From an uncultured bacterium (lineage in GTDB: Bacteria; Sysuimicrobiota; Sysuimicrobiia; Sysuimicrobiales; Sysuimicrobiaceae): DNA of 64,000 nucleotides. Position numbers and translations under genes: made by a program. Positions 54,974 through 64,000 of the stretch are shown here, in pieces. The notes beneath the pieces were generated by a model, which worked only from the letters and a program-made list of their open reading frames with translations, was not told the origin of the DNA and did not search any database. The stretch covers positions 124,001 to 188,000 of the forward strand of contig CALIMJ010000008.1 of NCBI GenBank assembly GCA_938028835.1. The letters are read 5' to 3'. The number at the start of each line of letters is the position of its first letter. The first letter of the stretch is position 1.

Positions 54974-56998
54974 ATGACGCGGGCTGAGGTCGGGCAAGCG
55001 CAGGAGATCGAGCAGCTGCTGGCCAGCGCGGACCCCGAGTTCGGGTACCGCAGGCTCGCGGGGCCCTTCGCCGCGGCTGTCGCCACGGTGGCGGTGGCCA
55101 TGTCGGCCTTCCACCTGTACACCTCGGGCTTCGGGACTCTTCTGGCCCTTAAGCAGCGGGCCGTGCACCTGGGCTTCGTGTTCACCCTGGTGTTCCTCCT
55201 GTACCCCGTACGGAGGAAGCACGCGGGCCAGACCGTCTTCGGGTGGCCGGACGTGGCGTTCGCCCTGGCGGGCGTGGCCTGCGTGGGCTACCTCCTCTGG
55301 CACCACGACCGCCTGATGCTGCAGGCCGGCCAGCTGGCCCGTACGGACCTCGTGGTGGGCGCGGCGGGGGTCCTGCTGGTGCTGGAGGCGGGCCGGCGGG
55401 TGATGGGGGTCTTGCCCTTTATCGCCGCAGCCCTGCTGGCGTACCCCTTCCTGGGGGAGTACGTGCCCGGCCTGTTCGCGGTGCGCCGGTTCCCCGTGGA
55501 GCGGGTCATCGAGCACATGTGGTACACCACGGAGGGCGTGTTCGGGATCCCGCTCGGGGTTTCGGCCACCTACGTTTTCCTGTTCGTGCTGCTGGGCGCC
55601 TTTCTCGAGCGAACCGGGTTGGGCCAGCTGTTCGTGGAGGTCGCCATGGCCCTGGCGGGGTGGATGCACGGGGGACCCGCCAAAGTGTCCGTGTTCAGCA
55701 GCGCCCTGCTGGGCACCGTTTCCGGCTCCTCGGTGGCGAACGTGGTAGCCGACGGGGTCTTCAACATCCCCCTGATGAAGCGGCTGGGCTACCACCCGCG
55801 CTTTGCGGCGGCGGCGGAGGCGGCCACCTCCGTGGGCGGCCAGATCATGCCGCCCGTGATGGGCGCTGCCGCCTTCGTGATGGCGGAGTTCCTGGGAGTG
55901 CCCTACCTCACCGTGGTGCAAGCAGCCGTGGTGCCGGCCCTGCTGTACTTCGTATCCCTGTTCTTCGTGATCCACTTCGAGGCCAGACGCCTGGACCTGC
56001 GGGGGCTGCGGCGGGAGGAGCTCCCCGACCTGCGGCGCACGGTGCTCCGCAAGTGGTACCTGGTGGTCCCCCTGCTCGTCATGGTCCTGTACCTGGTGCG
56101 GGGATTTTCGCCCGCGCGGGCGGCGTTCATGGCCATCGCGCTCGCCGCGGCCGTCCACCTGATCACGTGCGTCCGGGAAGGCCGCCTGCGGGACTACCCG
56201 CGGGAGCTGTGGGGGATGCTGGAGTACGGGGCCCGGAACGCTCTGACGGTGGCCCTGGCGTGCGCGGTGGTGGGGGTCATTATCGGCGTCGTCACCCTCA
56301 CGGGGATTGGGAACGCCCTGGTCACGGTGACCACCGCTCTGGGCCAGCACAACCTGTTCCTGACGCTGGTGCTGGTCATGGTGGCCTGCACCATCATCGG
56401 CTCCGGGATCCCTACCACCGCCACCTACATCATCCTGGCGGCCCTGGCGGTCCCCGCCATCGAGGCACTCCTTCCCGCCAAGGGGCCGGAGATCGCGCCG
56501 GGAGTGAGGGTTTCTCACATCGCGGGACACCTGTTCATCTTCTACTACGGCGTCATCGCGGACCTGACCCCTCCAGACGCCCTGGCTGCCTATGCGGCCG
56601 CGGGCATTGCCCGGACGCCGCCGTTCCCGGTGAGCCTGGAGGCCACGCGGCACGCCCTCGCGGCCATCCTCGTCCCGTTTGCCTTCGTGTACTCTCCGGA
56701 GCTGTTGCTGCTCAGCGGGTCTTGGCCCGACCGCGCGTTAGCGGTGGCCTCCGCGGTGGCGGGGATCGTGTTCCTGTCCGCGGCGGTGGCCGGCTACTTC
56801 TTCGGGCCCGCCCACCCCGTGGAGCGGGTGCTCCTGGCGGGTGCTGCGGTGGGGATGGTCCTGCACAACCCGTGGCTGGACCTGGCGGGGCTTGCAGCTG
56901 CAGGTCTGGTGGCGGCCGCGCAGTTCTTCCGACAGGCTCCGGGAACGCGCGGGGCGGGCCGAGGTCAGCCGGCGGCGGCCAAGCAGGACGGGCGATGA
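54974..56998 (+). CDS. TRAP transporter, fused 4TM/12TM permease
   Basis: AALLAYPFLGEYVPGLF; GSSVANVVADGVFNIPLMKRLGYHPRFAAAAEAATSVGGQIMPPVMGAAAFVMAEFLGVPYL; GIPTTATYIILAALAVPAIE. Confidence 0.95.
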   Translation: MTRAEVGQAQEIEQLLASADPEFGYRRLAGPFAAAVATVAVAMSAFHLYTSGFGTLLALKQRAVHLGFVFTLVFLLYPVRRKHAGQTVFGWPDVAFALAGVACVGYLLWHHDRLMLQAGQLARTDLVVGAAGVLLVLEAGRRVMGVLPFIAAALLAYPFLGEYVPGLFAVRRFPVERVIEHMWYTTEGVFGIPLGVSATYVFLFVLLGAFLERTGLGQLFVEVAMALAGWMHGGPAKVSVFSSALLGTVSGSSVANVVADGVFNIPLMKRLGYHPRFAAAAEAATSVGGQIMPPVMGAAAFVMAEFLGVPYLTVVQAAVVPALLYFVSLFFVIHFEARRLDLRGLRREELPDLRRTVLRKWYLVVPLLVMVLYLVRGFSPARAAFMAIALAAAVHLITCVREGRLRDYPRELWGMLEYGARNALTVALACAVVGVIIGVVTLTGIGNALVTVTTALGQHNLFLTLVLVMVACTIIGSGIPTTATYIILAALAVPAIEALLPAKGPEIAPGVRVSHIAGHLFIFYYGVIADLTPPDALAAYAAAGIARTPPFPVSLEATRHALAAILVPFAFVYSPELLLLSGSWPDRALAVASAVAGIVFLSAAVAGYFFGPAHPVERVLLAGAAVGMVLHNPWLDLAGLAAAGLVAAAQFFRQAPGTRGAGRGQPAAAKQDGR

Positions 56999-57894
56999 GG
57001 GATGTGGCCCTAGTGGGGGTTCCCCTGGATCTCGGGTCGGGGCGCCGCGGCACCGACATGGGGCCCAGCGCGCTGCGCTACGCGCAGCTGCAGGCGGAGC
57101 TGGAGAGCCTGGGCTACCGGGTCACTGACCTCGGCAACGTGAGCTTCCCAGTGGTGGAGCGACTGGAGGAGGGCGACCCGCGGGCGCGCTACGCGGACGC
57201 CATCGTCCGGGTGTGCGAGGAGGTGGACCGTGCGGTGACGGCGGCCCTGCGCCAGGGTGCCTTGCCCGTGGTTTTGGGGGGAGACCACAGCCTCAGCCTG
57301 GGGAGTGTTGCGGCGGTGATTCGTGACCGCCCGGAGACGGGGTTGTTGTGGCTGGACGCGCACGGCGACTTCAACACGCCCGAGACCTCTCCCTCCGGGA
57401 ACGTGCACGGGATGGTGCTGGCGTGCCTGGTGGGGCTCGGCCTTCCTCCCCTGGTGCGGGTGGGCGGGTTCGGGCCGAAACTGGCCCCGCAGCACTGCGC
57501 CCTGGTGGGCACCCGACAGCTGGACCCGGGGGAGCGGGAGCTGCTGCGGTCCAGCGGGGTGCGGGTGTTCACGATGAAGGACGTGGACCGGTACGGTGTG
57601 GGGGAGGTAGTCCAGCGCGCCCTGGACGCGGTCACCGACGGGGGCAAGCGGCCGCTGCACGTCAGCCTGGACCTGGACGTGGTGGACCCCGCACACGCTC
57701 CCGGCGTGGCGACCCCGTGTGCCGGCGGCCTGTCCTATCGTGAAGTGCACCTGGCCATGGAGCTGGTGGCGGACTCGGGCACCCTGCTGTGCATGGACGT
57801 GGTGGAAGTCAACCCCATCCTGGACGCACAGAACCGCACCGCGCGCCTGGCCACGGGGCTGGTGGCCTCCGCCCTGGGCAAGCGCATCTTCTGA
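56995..57894 (+). CDS. rocF: arginase
   Basis: VLGGDHSLSLGSVAAV; LLWLDAHGDFNTPETSPSGNVHGM; HVSLDLDVVDPAHAPGVATPCAGGLSYREV. Confidence 0.95.
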   Translation: MRDVALVGVPLDLGSGRRGTDMGPSALRYAQLQAELESLGYRVTDLGNVSFPVVERLEEGDPRARYADAIVRVCEEVDRAVTAALRQGALPVVLGGDHSLSLGSVAAVIRDRPETGLLWLDAHGDFNTPETSPSGNVHGMVLACLVGLGLPPLVRVGGFGPKLAPQHCALVGTRQLDPGERELLRSSGVRVFTMKDVDRYGVGEVVQRALDAVTDGGKRPLHVSLDLDVVDPAHAPGVATPCAGGLSYREVHLAMELVADSGTLLCMDVVEVNPILDAQNRTARLATGLVASALGKRIF

Positions 57895-57954
57895 GGCGCT
57901 CCCGCGCCGCCGGCGCAGCCTCAGGGCAACCGCCCGTTCCCGCTGGACACGATC

Positions 57955-58914
57955 CTAATCGGCCGGTCGCGTCCGCGCAGCCGGCTTCGGGCTGCCCGCC
58001 GGGGCCGCCTCCCGGCGGAACTGGCGCCGCACCAGCTCCACGAACGCCTGCACCGTGCCCGGCAGCCGCCCCACGCGGCGCAGGGCCAGGAACACCTCCC
58101 GCTGCGCCGTGGGCAGGTCGCGCACCGTCCGGATGCGGACCATGCCCGCCCGCACGTACGCAGCCACGGAGCGGTGCGGCGCAAACCCCACTCCCATCCC
58201 GCGGGAGATGAGGATCACCCCCAGCGGGATGCCGTCCACCTCGATGGCGGAGTGCAGGCCCAGCTCCTCCTGCATCCACCGTTCGAACTCCTCGAAACCC
58301 TCGCCCCACTGCATGGAGATGAGGGTGTGCCCCACGAGGTCCCGGGGCGTGATGTGGCGCCGGCGGCTGAGGGGGTGGCGCGGCGGCGTCAGGAGGACGA
58401 TGTCGTCGGCCACCAGGGGCTCCACGGTGATGAGGGGCTCGTGCAGGGGGCGTACCACGAACCCCACGTCCGCCAGGCCGTCCCGCAGCATCTCCACCAC
58501 CTCGTTGGAGTGTCCGTACCGTACCACCACCCGGGCGCCGGGCCGCTCGCGGCGGAACGCCTCCAGAAGGTCGGGGAGGATGGCGGTGGCCGCGGACACC
58601 GTGGCGCCCACCAGCACGGTGCCCCGGCCCTCCGTCTCCCGGGCCGCGGACGCTCCCTCCTGGATCAGCTGCAACGCCCGCTGCGCGTAGGGCAGGAACG
58701 CCTCGCCCGCCTCGGTGAGCCGCACCGTCCTCCCGCGGCGCTCGAACAGGGGGCGCCCGATCTCCTGCTCGAGCGCCTGGATACGGGCGGTGACCGAGGG
58801 CTGGGTGAGGAACAGGGCGGCCGCCGCGCGGGTGAAGCTGCGCTCCCGCGCCACCTGCAGGAACGCCTCGAGGTTCTGCAGTTCCACGGGAAGACCAGTT
58901 CGCAGCTCAGCCAT
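57955..58914 (-). CDS. LysR-family transcriptional regulator
   Basis: LQNLEAFLQVARERSFTRAAAALFLTQPSVTARIQALEQEIGRPLFERRGRTVRLTEAGEAFLPYA. Confidence 0.95.
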   Translation of the reverse strand: MAELRTGLPVELQNLEAFLQVARERSFTRAAAALFLTQPSVTARIQALEQEIGRPLFERRGRTVRLTEAGEAFLPYAQRALQLIQEGASAARETEGRGTVLVGATVSAATAILPDLLEAFRRERPGARVVVRYGHSNEVVEMLRDGLADVGFVVRPLHEPLITVEPLVADDIVLLTPPRHPLSRRRHITPRDLVGHTLISMQWGEGFEEFERWMQEELGLHSAIEVDGIPLGVILISRGMGVGFAPHRSVAAYVRAGMVRIRTVRDLPTAQREVFLALRRVGRLPGTVQAFVELVRRQFRREAAPAGSPKPAARTRPAD

Positions 58915-58930
58915 AGATCTCCTCTATGGC
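58910..58930. promoter_or_regulatory. perfect inverted repeat, candidate LysR operator
   Basis: GCCATAGA-TCTCC-TCTATGGC overlapping the LysR start codon; contains ATAG-N7-CTAT (T-N11-A type). Confidence 0.7.
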
Positions 58931-58979
58931 AGGCCTCCGGCTTCCGGCCCGCCGGGCCGGGCAGTAGCATAGGGGCGAG

Positions 58980-59879
58980 ATGGGGGCTTTCGAGGAGCTG
59001 CGGGCGTACTTCTCCCGGACCCGCGAGGTGTGCGCGGTGTACCTGTACGGCCGGTACCCTCCGGGCGCCACCTACCCCGACACGGACATCGAGCTGGGCC
59101 TCGTGTTCCCCCCGGAGACGCCGGAGGAGGAAGTGGGTGCGTTCCTGGAGCGGCTCGGGGAGGACAACCCCCTGGGACCTGCCCAGGGAGTCTTGCTGCC
59201 CTCCGTGCTGAACCAGCACGTGTTGCCCGTGGTGTACGAGATGCTGGGGTGGGGACAGCTCCTGGTGGAGAACGACCGCGACGCGCACGCCCGTTTCCTG
59301 CGCGAGAGCCAGGCCAGGATCGAGGCCGCGCGGGACAAGCTACTGGAGGAGGCCCGGGAGGTTCTGCAGCAGGCACGACGGCTGGGGGAGGGGATCCCGG
59401 AGTTCCGCCCGCGGCCGGGCCAGCCCCTGCGGATGCTCGACCCCCTGCGGGTGGGCTGGCGGCTCGGACGGCTGCTGGCCTCGGTGGCGGTGATCGAGGT
59501 GGCCACGCGGGAGGTGGAGGAGACCGCCAAGGACCCGGAGCGCGTGAACCAGGTGGTGGGGTGGTTCAGCAACGGGGCCGGCGCCGCCACAGGGATCGCC
59601 AAGGCGATGCTCACCACGTACGAGCTGGAGCGCCCCGCGCGGCGGTGGCAGGTGTTCCTCCCCCTCGCGGACCTGGGTCTGGTCACCACGGAACACGCCC
59701 TGTGGCTGGGTGCGGTGGTGGAGACCCGCTGGAGCCTCATGACCGCGGAGTCCATCCCCAGCCCCGAGCGTGCGCTGCTGCTCCTGCGAACCTACCTGCA
59801 CGCGCTCCTGCAGTTCGCCCGGGTGGCGAGCTGGGTCACCGAGATGCCCACGGTGGGCGAGGCGGCCCGGCTGCACTGA
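58980..59879 (+). CDS. fused degenerate MNT nucleotidyltransferase + HEPN/DUF86-like protein
   Basis: VYLYGRYPPGATYPDTDIELGLVF (cf. GSxARG/DxD); C-terminal four-helix region with ETRWSLMT in place of RNxLVH. Confidence 0.65.
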   Translation: MGAFEELRAYFSRTREVCAVYLYGRYPPGATYPDTDIELGLVFPPETPEEEVGAFLERLGEDNPLGPAQGVLLPSVLNQHVLPVVYEMLGWGQLLVENDRDAHARFLRESQARIEAARDKLLEEAREVLQQARRLGEGIPEFRPRPGQPLRMLDPLRVGWRLGRLLASVAVIEVATREVEETAKDPERVNQVVGWFSNGAGAATGIAKAMLTTYELERPARRWQVFLPLADLGLVTTEHALWLGAVVETRWSLMTAESIPSPERALLLLRTYLHALLQFARVASWVTEMPTVGEAARLH

Positions 59880-59980
59880 GCGTACACCTGTTCGCATCCG
59901 GTGTAACCCGTCCCGCCGCGCACAGGAGTTCGGCCGCCGCGGCCGAAATATAAAGCAGGGCAAATTAAGCTTCCGGGACG

Positions 59981-61357
59981 GTGAGGCCGGTGGCGCGGCA
60001 CAGGGTCCTGGTGGTGGACGACGAGGAGAACATCCGGAACCTCCTCAGCCAGATCCTGCGGCAGGAGGGCTTCGAGGTGGAGGCCGCCGCGGACGGCGCC
60101 ACCGCCCTGCGCCGCGCCAGTTCCGGGGAGTTCGACCTGGTCCTTCTGGACGTCCGGATTCCCGAGAAGGACGGGATGGAGGTCCTGCGGGAGATCCGCC
60201 GGGAGGACCCGGGTGCGGTGGTGATGATCGTCACGGGGTACGCCACCCTGGAGATGGCGGTGGAGGCCATGCGCCAGGGGGCGTTCGACTACATCTCCAA
60301 GCCCTTTAAGAAGGACGAGCTCCTGTTGAAGGTCCGCCGGGCCCTGGAGCACGAGCAGCTTCGGGAGGAGAACCGGAAGCTGCACGAGGAGCTGCGGGCG
60401 CGCTTCAAGTTCGAGGGCATCGTGGGCAGCTCCCCCAAGATGCAGGAGGTCATGCGGGTGGCGGCCGCGGTGGCACCCACGGACGCCACCGTGCTCATCT
60501 ACGGGGAGACCGGAACGGGCAAGGAGATCCTGGCGCGGTCCATCCACGACCAGAGCCGCCGGGCGGAGGGCCCCTTCGTAGCCATCAACTGCGGGGCCAT
60601 CCCGGAAACCCTCCTGGAGACGGAGCTGTTCGGCCACGAGAAGGGCGCCTTCACCAGCGCGGTGGGAAGCCGCATCGGGAAGTTCGAGGCCGCGGACGGT
60701 GGCACCATCTTCCTCGACGAGGTGGGCGACATGAGCCCCGCCATGCAGGTCAAACTCCTGCGGGTCCTCCAGGAGCGGACCTTCGAGCGGGTGGGGAGCA
60801 ACAAGCCCGTCCGCGTGGACGTGCGGGTCATCGCGGCCACCAACAAGGATCTGCGCCAGATGGTCCGGGACGGGCGGTTCCGGGAGGACCTGTTCTACCG
60901 GCTCAGCGTGGTGCCCATCGAGCTTCCCCCCCTGCGGGAGCGGCAGGAGGACATCCCCCTGCTCGCGCAGCACTTCCTGGAGAAGTACCGGGCCAAGTAC
61001 GGGAAGCCGGTGACGGGGTTCACACCGCAGGCGGTGCGGAAGATGCGACGGTACCCGTGGCCTGGGAACGTGCGGGAGCTGGAGTTCGCGGTGGAGCGCG
61101 CGGTCATCCTGTGCCGGACGCCGGAGATCTGGGCGGAGGATCTCTGGCTGGGCGGGGCGGGGCCCGAGGGGACGGAGGATCGGCTGCCGACCCTGGCGGA
61201 GGTGGAGCGCCAGCATATGGTGCACGTGCTGCAGCGCACGGAGTGGAACCTGGAGGAGGCGGCCCGGATCCTGGGGCTGAGCCTCGCGCAGCTCCGGCGG
61301 CGCCTGGACCAGCACGGGGTGCAGCTGCCCACCGCCGGCCGCTCCGGCGGACGGTGA
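59981..61357 (+). CDS. sigma-54-dependent response regulator (NtrC family)
   Basis: receiver domain; [34 protein letters not shown]-terminal Fis-type HTH. Confidence 0.97.
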   Translation: MRPVARHRVLVVDDEENIRNLLSQILRQEGFEVEAAADGATALRRASSGEFDLVLLDVRIPEKDGMEVLREIRREDPGAVVMIVTGYATLEMAVEAMRQGAFDYISKPFKKDELLLKVRRALEHEQLREENRKLHEELRARFKFEGIVGSSPKMQEVMRVAAAVAPTDATVLIYGETGTGKEILARSIHDQSRRAEGPFVAINCGAIPETLLETELFGHEKGAFTSAVGSRIGKFEAADGGTIFLDEVGDMSPAMQVKLLRVLQERTFERVGSNKPVRVDVRVIAATNKDLRQMVRDGRFREDLFYRLSVVPIELPPLRERQEDIPLLAQHFLEKYRAKYGKPVTGFTPQAVRKMRRYPWPGNVRELEFAVERAVILCRTPEIWAEDLWLGGAGPEGTEDRLPTLAEVERQHMVHVLQRTEWNLEEAARILGLSLAQLRRRLDQHGVQLPTAGRSGGR

Positions 61358-62805
61358 GGAGCGTGGAGGTCCGTCCCGGCCTGGACATCGCCCCGCTGCC
61401 CCAGCAGCGGATGGTGCCGAAGCTCATGGCGGTGAGCGCGGTGCTGGTGCTCCCGCTCCCCCAGCTGGAGGCCCGCATCGAGGAGGAACTCCACAACAAC
61501 CCGGCGCTGGAACGGGAGGAGGTGCTCTGCGCCCGGTGCGGGGCGGAGGTGACGGCAGGCGTCTGCAGCAGCTGCGGCCACGTACCCGGGGAGCCCCTGG
61601 TGGAGGACAGCCTGACCGCCCCTCGGGCGAACCCCGACGAGGACTTTGATCCCTTGAGTCACGTGGGTGCGGAGATTTCGTTGCAGGAGTTCCTGCTGCT
61701 GCAGCTGGCGGCTCAGGACCTGAAGGGTCGGCGTCGCCAGCTGGCGGAATTCCTGGTAGGCTGTGTGGACCACCGTGGGTACCTCACCTGCGACCTTCAG
61801 GAAGCCGCCTCCCGCTTCCGCCTGTCCGTGCGGGTGGCGGAGGAGGTGCTGGCGGTGGTGCAGGCGTTCGAGCCGGTGGGGGTGGCCGCCCGCACCGTGG
61901 AGGAGTGCCTGCTGCTGCAGCTGCGGGCCCTGGAGCCCAGCCCGCACAACCTCCTGGCCCAGCGGCTGATCGCCGAGGGCCTGCTGGGCGGACTGGCCCG
62001 GGGCGAGTACGCCAAGGTCGGGCAACGGCTGGGGACGTCCGCGCAGGAGGTCCGGGAGGTGCACCAGTACATCCGCAGGAACCTGTACCCGTACCCCGCG
62101 GACCGGTACGAAGCGGAGCGCCAGGGTGGCGGCCGGCTGAAACCGCAGGAGGTCCCCCGGCCGGATGCCGTCATCGTGCGCACCCCCCGGGGCTACGCGG
62201 TGGAGGTCATGGGGTCGCCTACCATGGGCCTGCGGGTGAACGAGCTGTACCGGGACCTGTACCTGCGGGCCCGCAAGTTCCCGCAGGAGTTCGCGCCGAA
62301 CGCGGCACAGCACATCCACGACTATGTGACGCGGGCTAAGCTGTTCATCGAGACCGTGAAGCGCCGCAACTGGACCCTGAAGGCGATCCTGGAGGCCATC
62401 GTGGAGGTGCAGCGGGAGTTCCTGGAGTTCGGGCCCAGCCACCTCAAGCCCCTCACCATGGCCACGGTGGCGGCCCGGGTGGGGGTCAGCGAGTCCACCG
62501 TCAGCCGTGCCCTGGACGGGAAGTACGTGCTGCTACCCAACGGCCGGGTGGTGTCCTGCGAGGTGTTCTTCGACGCGTCCCTGCCCGTCAAGGAGAGGAT
62601 CCGGCAGCTGGTGCAGGAGGAGGATCCGGACGCCCCCCTCACGGACCGGGAGATCGCCCAGCGGCTGCGGCGGGAGGGGATGCCCATCGCGCGGCGGACC
62701 GCGGCCAAGTACCGGGAGGAGGTGGGGATCCCGCCTTCCTCCGTCCGGCGCCTGCGCCGCGACCTCGCGGAGGGCGGGCGTGCGGCCCTGCGGGGGCTGG
62801 CCTGA
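61354..62805 (+). CDS. rpoN: RNA polymerase sigma-54 factor with internal zinc-ribbon-like insert
   Basis: N-terminal Q/L-rich region [38 protein letters not shown], RpoN box [10 protein letters not shown]. Confidence 0.96.
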   Translation: MRSVEVRPGLDIAPLPQQRMVPKLMAVSAVLVLPLPQLEARIEEELHNNPALEREEVLCARCGAEVTAGVCSSCGHVPGEPLVEDSLTAPRANPDEDFDPLSHVGAEISLQEFLLLQLAAQDLKGRRRQLAEFLVGCVDHRGYLTCDLQEAASRFRLSVRVAEEVLAVVQAFEPVGVAARTVEECLLLQLRALEPSPHNLLAQRLIAEGLLGGLARGEYAKVGQRLGTSAQEVREVHQYIRRNLYPYPADRYEAERQGGGRLKPQEVPRPDAVIVRTPRGYAVEVMGSPTMGLRVNELYRDLYLRARKFPQEFAPNAAQHIHDYVTRAKLFIETVKRRNWTLKAILEAIVEVQREFLEFGPSHLKPLTMATVAARVGVSESTVSRALDGKYVLLPNGRVVSCEVFFDASLPVKERIRQLVQEEDPDAPLTDREIAQRLRREGMPIARRTAAKYREEVGIPPSSVRRLRRDLAEGGRAALRGLA

Positions 62806-62818
62806 GGGGGAGGGGGCG

Positions 62819-63091
62819 GTGCGGATCGAGGTGCAACCCACCCCCAACGTCCACGCCCTGAAGTTCACCCTGGACCGAAGGGTGACGGAGGGCCGTAGCG
62901 AGACGTATACGTCCCCGGAACAGGCCGCGGGTTCGCCCGTCGCGCAGCGGCTCCTGCGCATCCCCGGGGTCCGCAGGGTGTTCCTGCTGAACGACTTCGT
63001 CACCGTCACCCGGCAGCCCGACGCGCGCTGGGAGGACATCGTGCCCGAGGTGGAGCGGGCCCTCCGGGAGTGCCTGGGGCCGCGGGAGTAG
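62819..63091 (+). CDS. Nfu/NifU N-terminal-domain-like protein
   Basis: VQPTPNVHALKFTLDRRVTEG...SPVAQRLLRIPGVRRVFLLNDFVTVTRQPDARWEDIVPEV. Confidence 0.9.
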   Translation: MRIEVQPTPNVHALKFTLDRRVTEGRSETYTSPEQAAGSPVAQRLLRIPGVRRVFLLNDFVTVTRQPDARWEDIVPEVERALRECLGPRE

Positions 63092-63143
63092 TCCCCCGCA
63101 CGGTCGGGCGTGCTACCATACCGGAGGCTTCCGAGGTGGACCC

Positions 63144-63440
63144 ATGCGCATCACGCCCGAGGTGGTCGAACGCGTGGCGCGGCTCAGCCGTCTGGAACTC
63201 ACAGAGGAGGAACGGGCCACCTTCGCCTCCCAGCTCAGCAGCATCCTGGAGTACTTCGCCCGGCTGGATCGGTTGCGCACGGAGGGGGTGGAGCCCACCT
63301 CCCACGCCATCCGGGTGACCAACGTGTTCCGGCCGGACGAAGTCACGCCCTCCCTGCCGGTGGAAGCGGTCGTGGCCATGGCGCCGCAGGCCCACGAGGG
63401 GTTCGTGGTGGTCCCGCGGGTGCTGGAGGCGGAGGAGTGA
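63144..63440 (+). CDS. gatC: Asp-tRNA(Asn)/Glu-tRNA(Gln) amidotransferase subunit C
   Basis: [53 protein letters not shown]. Confidence 0.95.
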   Translation: MRITPEVVERVARLSRLELTEEERATFASQLSSILEYFARLDRLRTEGVEPTSHAIRVTNVFRPDEVTPSLPVEAVVAMAPQAHEGFVVVPRVLEAEE

Positions 63441-64000
63441 GGGAGCTGGTCGGACGTCCCTACCACGAGATCCGGCCGCGACTGGGCAAGGACCTGTCCG
63501 TGCGGGAGCTGGTGGACGCTTACCTGGAGAACATCGCGCGGCTGGACGGTCAGGTCCGAGCCTACCTGACGGTCAGCGCAGACCAGGCCCGCGCTCAGGC
63601 CCGGGAGCTGGACGACCGCCTGGCCAGGGGAGAACCCCTTCCGCCGTTGGCGGGCGTGCCGGTGGCGGTGAAGGACAACCTGTGCACGCGGGGCGTGCGG
63701 ACCACCTGCGGCTCCCGCATCCTGGAGCCGTTCGTCCCTCCCTACGACGCCACCGCGGTGCAGCGCCTGCGGGAGGCGGGGGCGGTGCTGCTGGGCAAGA
63801 CCAACCTGGACGAGTTCGCCATGGGGTCGTCCACGGAGAACTCTGGCTTCTTCGCCACCCGAAACCCGTGGAGGCTGGATCACGTACCCGGTGGCAGCAG
63901 CGGGGGGTCCGCCGCGGCCGTGGCCGCGGGCGAGGCCCTGGCCGCCCTGGGCTCCGACACGGGCGGCTCCATCCGTCAGCCCGCGTCCCTGTGTGGGGTG
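63437..64000 (+). CDS. gatA: Asp-tRNA(Asn)/Glu-tRNA(Gln) amidotransferase subunit A (3' end outside window)
   Basis: [27 protein letters not shown]...[17 protein letters not shown]...[35 protein letters not shown]. Confidence 0.95.
   Translation, partial: MRELVGRPYHEIRPRLGKDLSVRELVDAYLENIARLDGQVRAYLTVSADQARAQARELDDRLARGEPLPPLAGVPVAVKDNLCTRGVRTTCGSRILEPFVPPYDATAVQRLREAGAVLLGKTNLDEFAMGSSTENSGFFATRNPWRLDHVPGGSSGGSAAAVAAGEALAALGSDTGGSIRQPASLCGV

Noticed and set aside
54845-56653. 602-aa minus-strand ORF rich in H/Q/R/G
   Set aside because: Antisense to the well-supported TRAP permease; no recognisable domain
59792-62442. Long minus-strand ORFs (507 and 515 aa)
   Set aside because: Antisense shadows of ntrC/rpoN; composition artefact

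Overview
Very high-GC bacterial chromosomal window, about 60 genes, densely packed. I saw no CRISPR array, IS element or prophage. Main blocks: lipB 3' end; a truncated AfsR-type ATPase fused out of frame to a cupin remnant; a compact sulfur-carrier cysteine cluster (CysO/MoaD-like, ParB/SerK-like, CysM, JAMM protease, Rrf2); ECF sigma/anti-sigma; Ppx; MacAB-type efflux; initiator tRNA; a TetR/HpaB-like/SDR/CaiB/ABC importer cassette; diverged EndoV plus DUF72; ChrB-domain/MFS; GH1; a monocistronic small-ORF unit with a strongly structured RNA leader; GalE; Ku and DUF72; a two-component locus collapsed into an FBPase remnant; Rpe; LigD; Slt; a broken MNT with intact HEPN; RlmD; an ApbE/histidine-kinase chimera; a double heme-copper oxidase operon (a caa3-type set plus an oxidase-like subunit lacking the helix VI Tyr, i.e. 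NO-reductase-like) with cupredoxin and a Cys-tailed MarR; a degenerate NUDIX protein; TRAP permease; arginase; LysR with a perfect operator palindrome; a degenerate fused MNT-HEPN protein; NtrC/RpoN; Nfu-type protein; gatC and gatA (cut by the window edge). The best candidates for a new system are (1) the putative free-serine-kinase/CysO-CysM-JAMM cysteine pathway and (2) the structured leader RNA with its small coiled-coil protein. A recurrent theme is deletion or chimera junctions between unrelated gene fragments, which could be real decay or assembly artefact. Functional calls come from motif recognition by eye; no database search was run.
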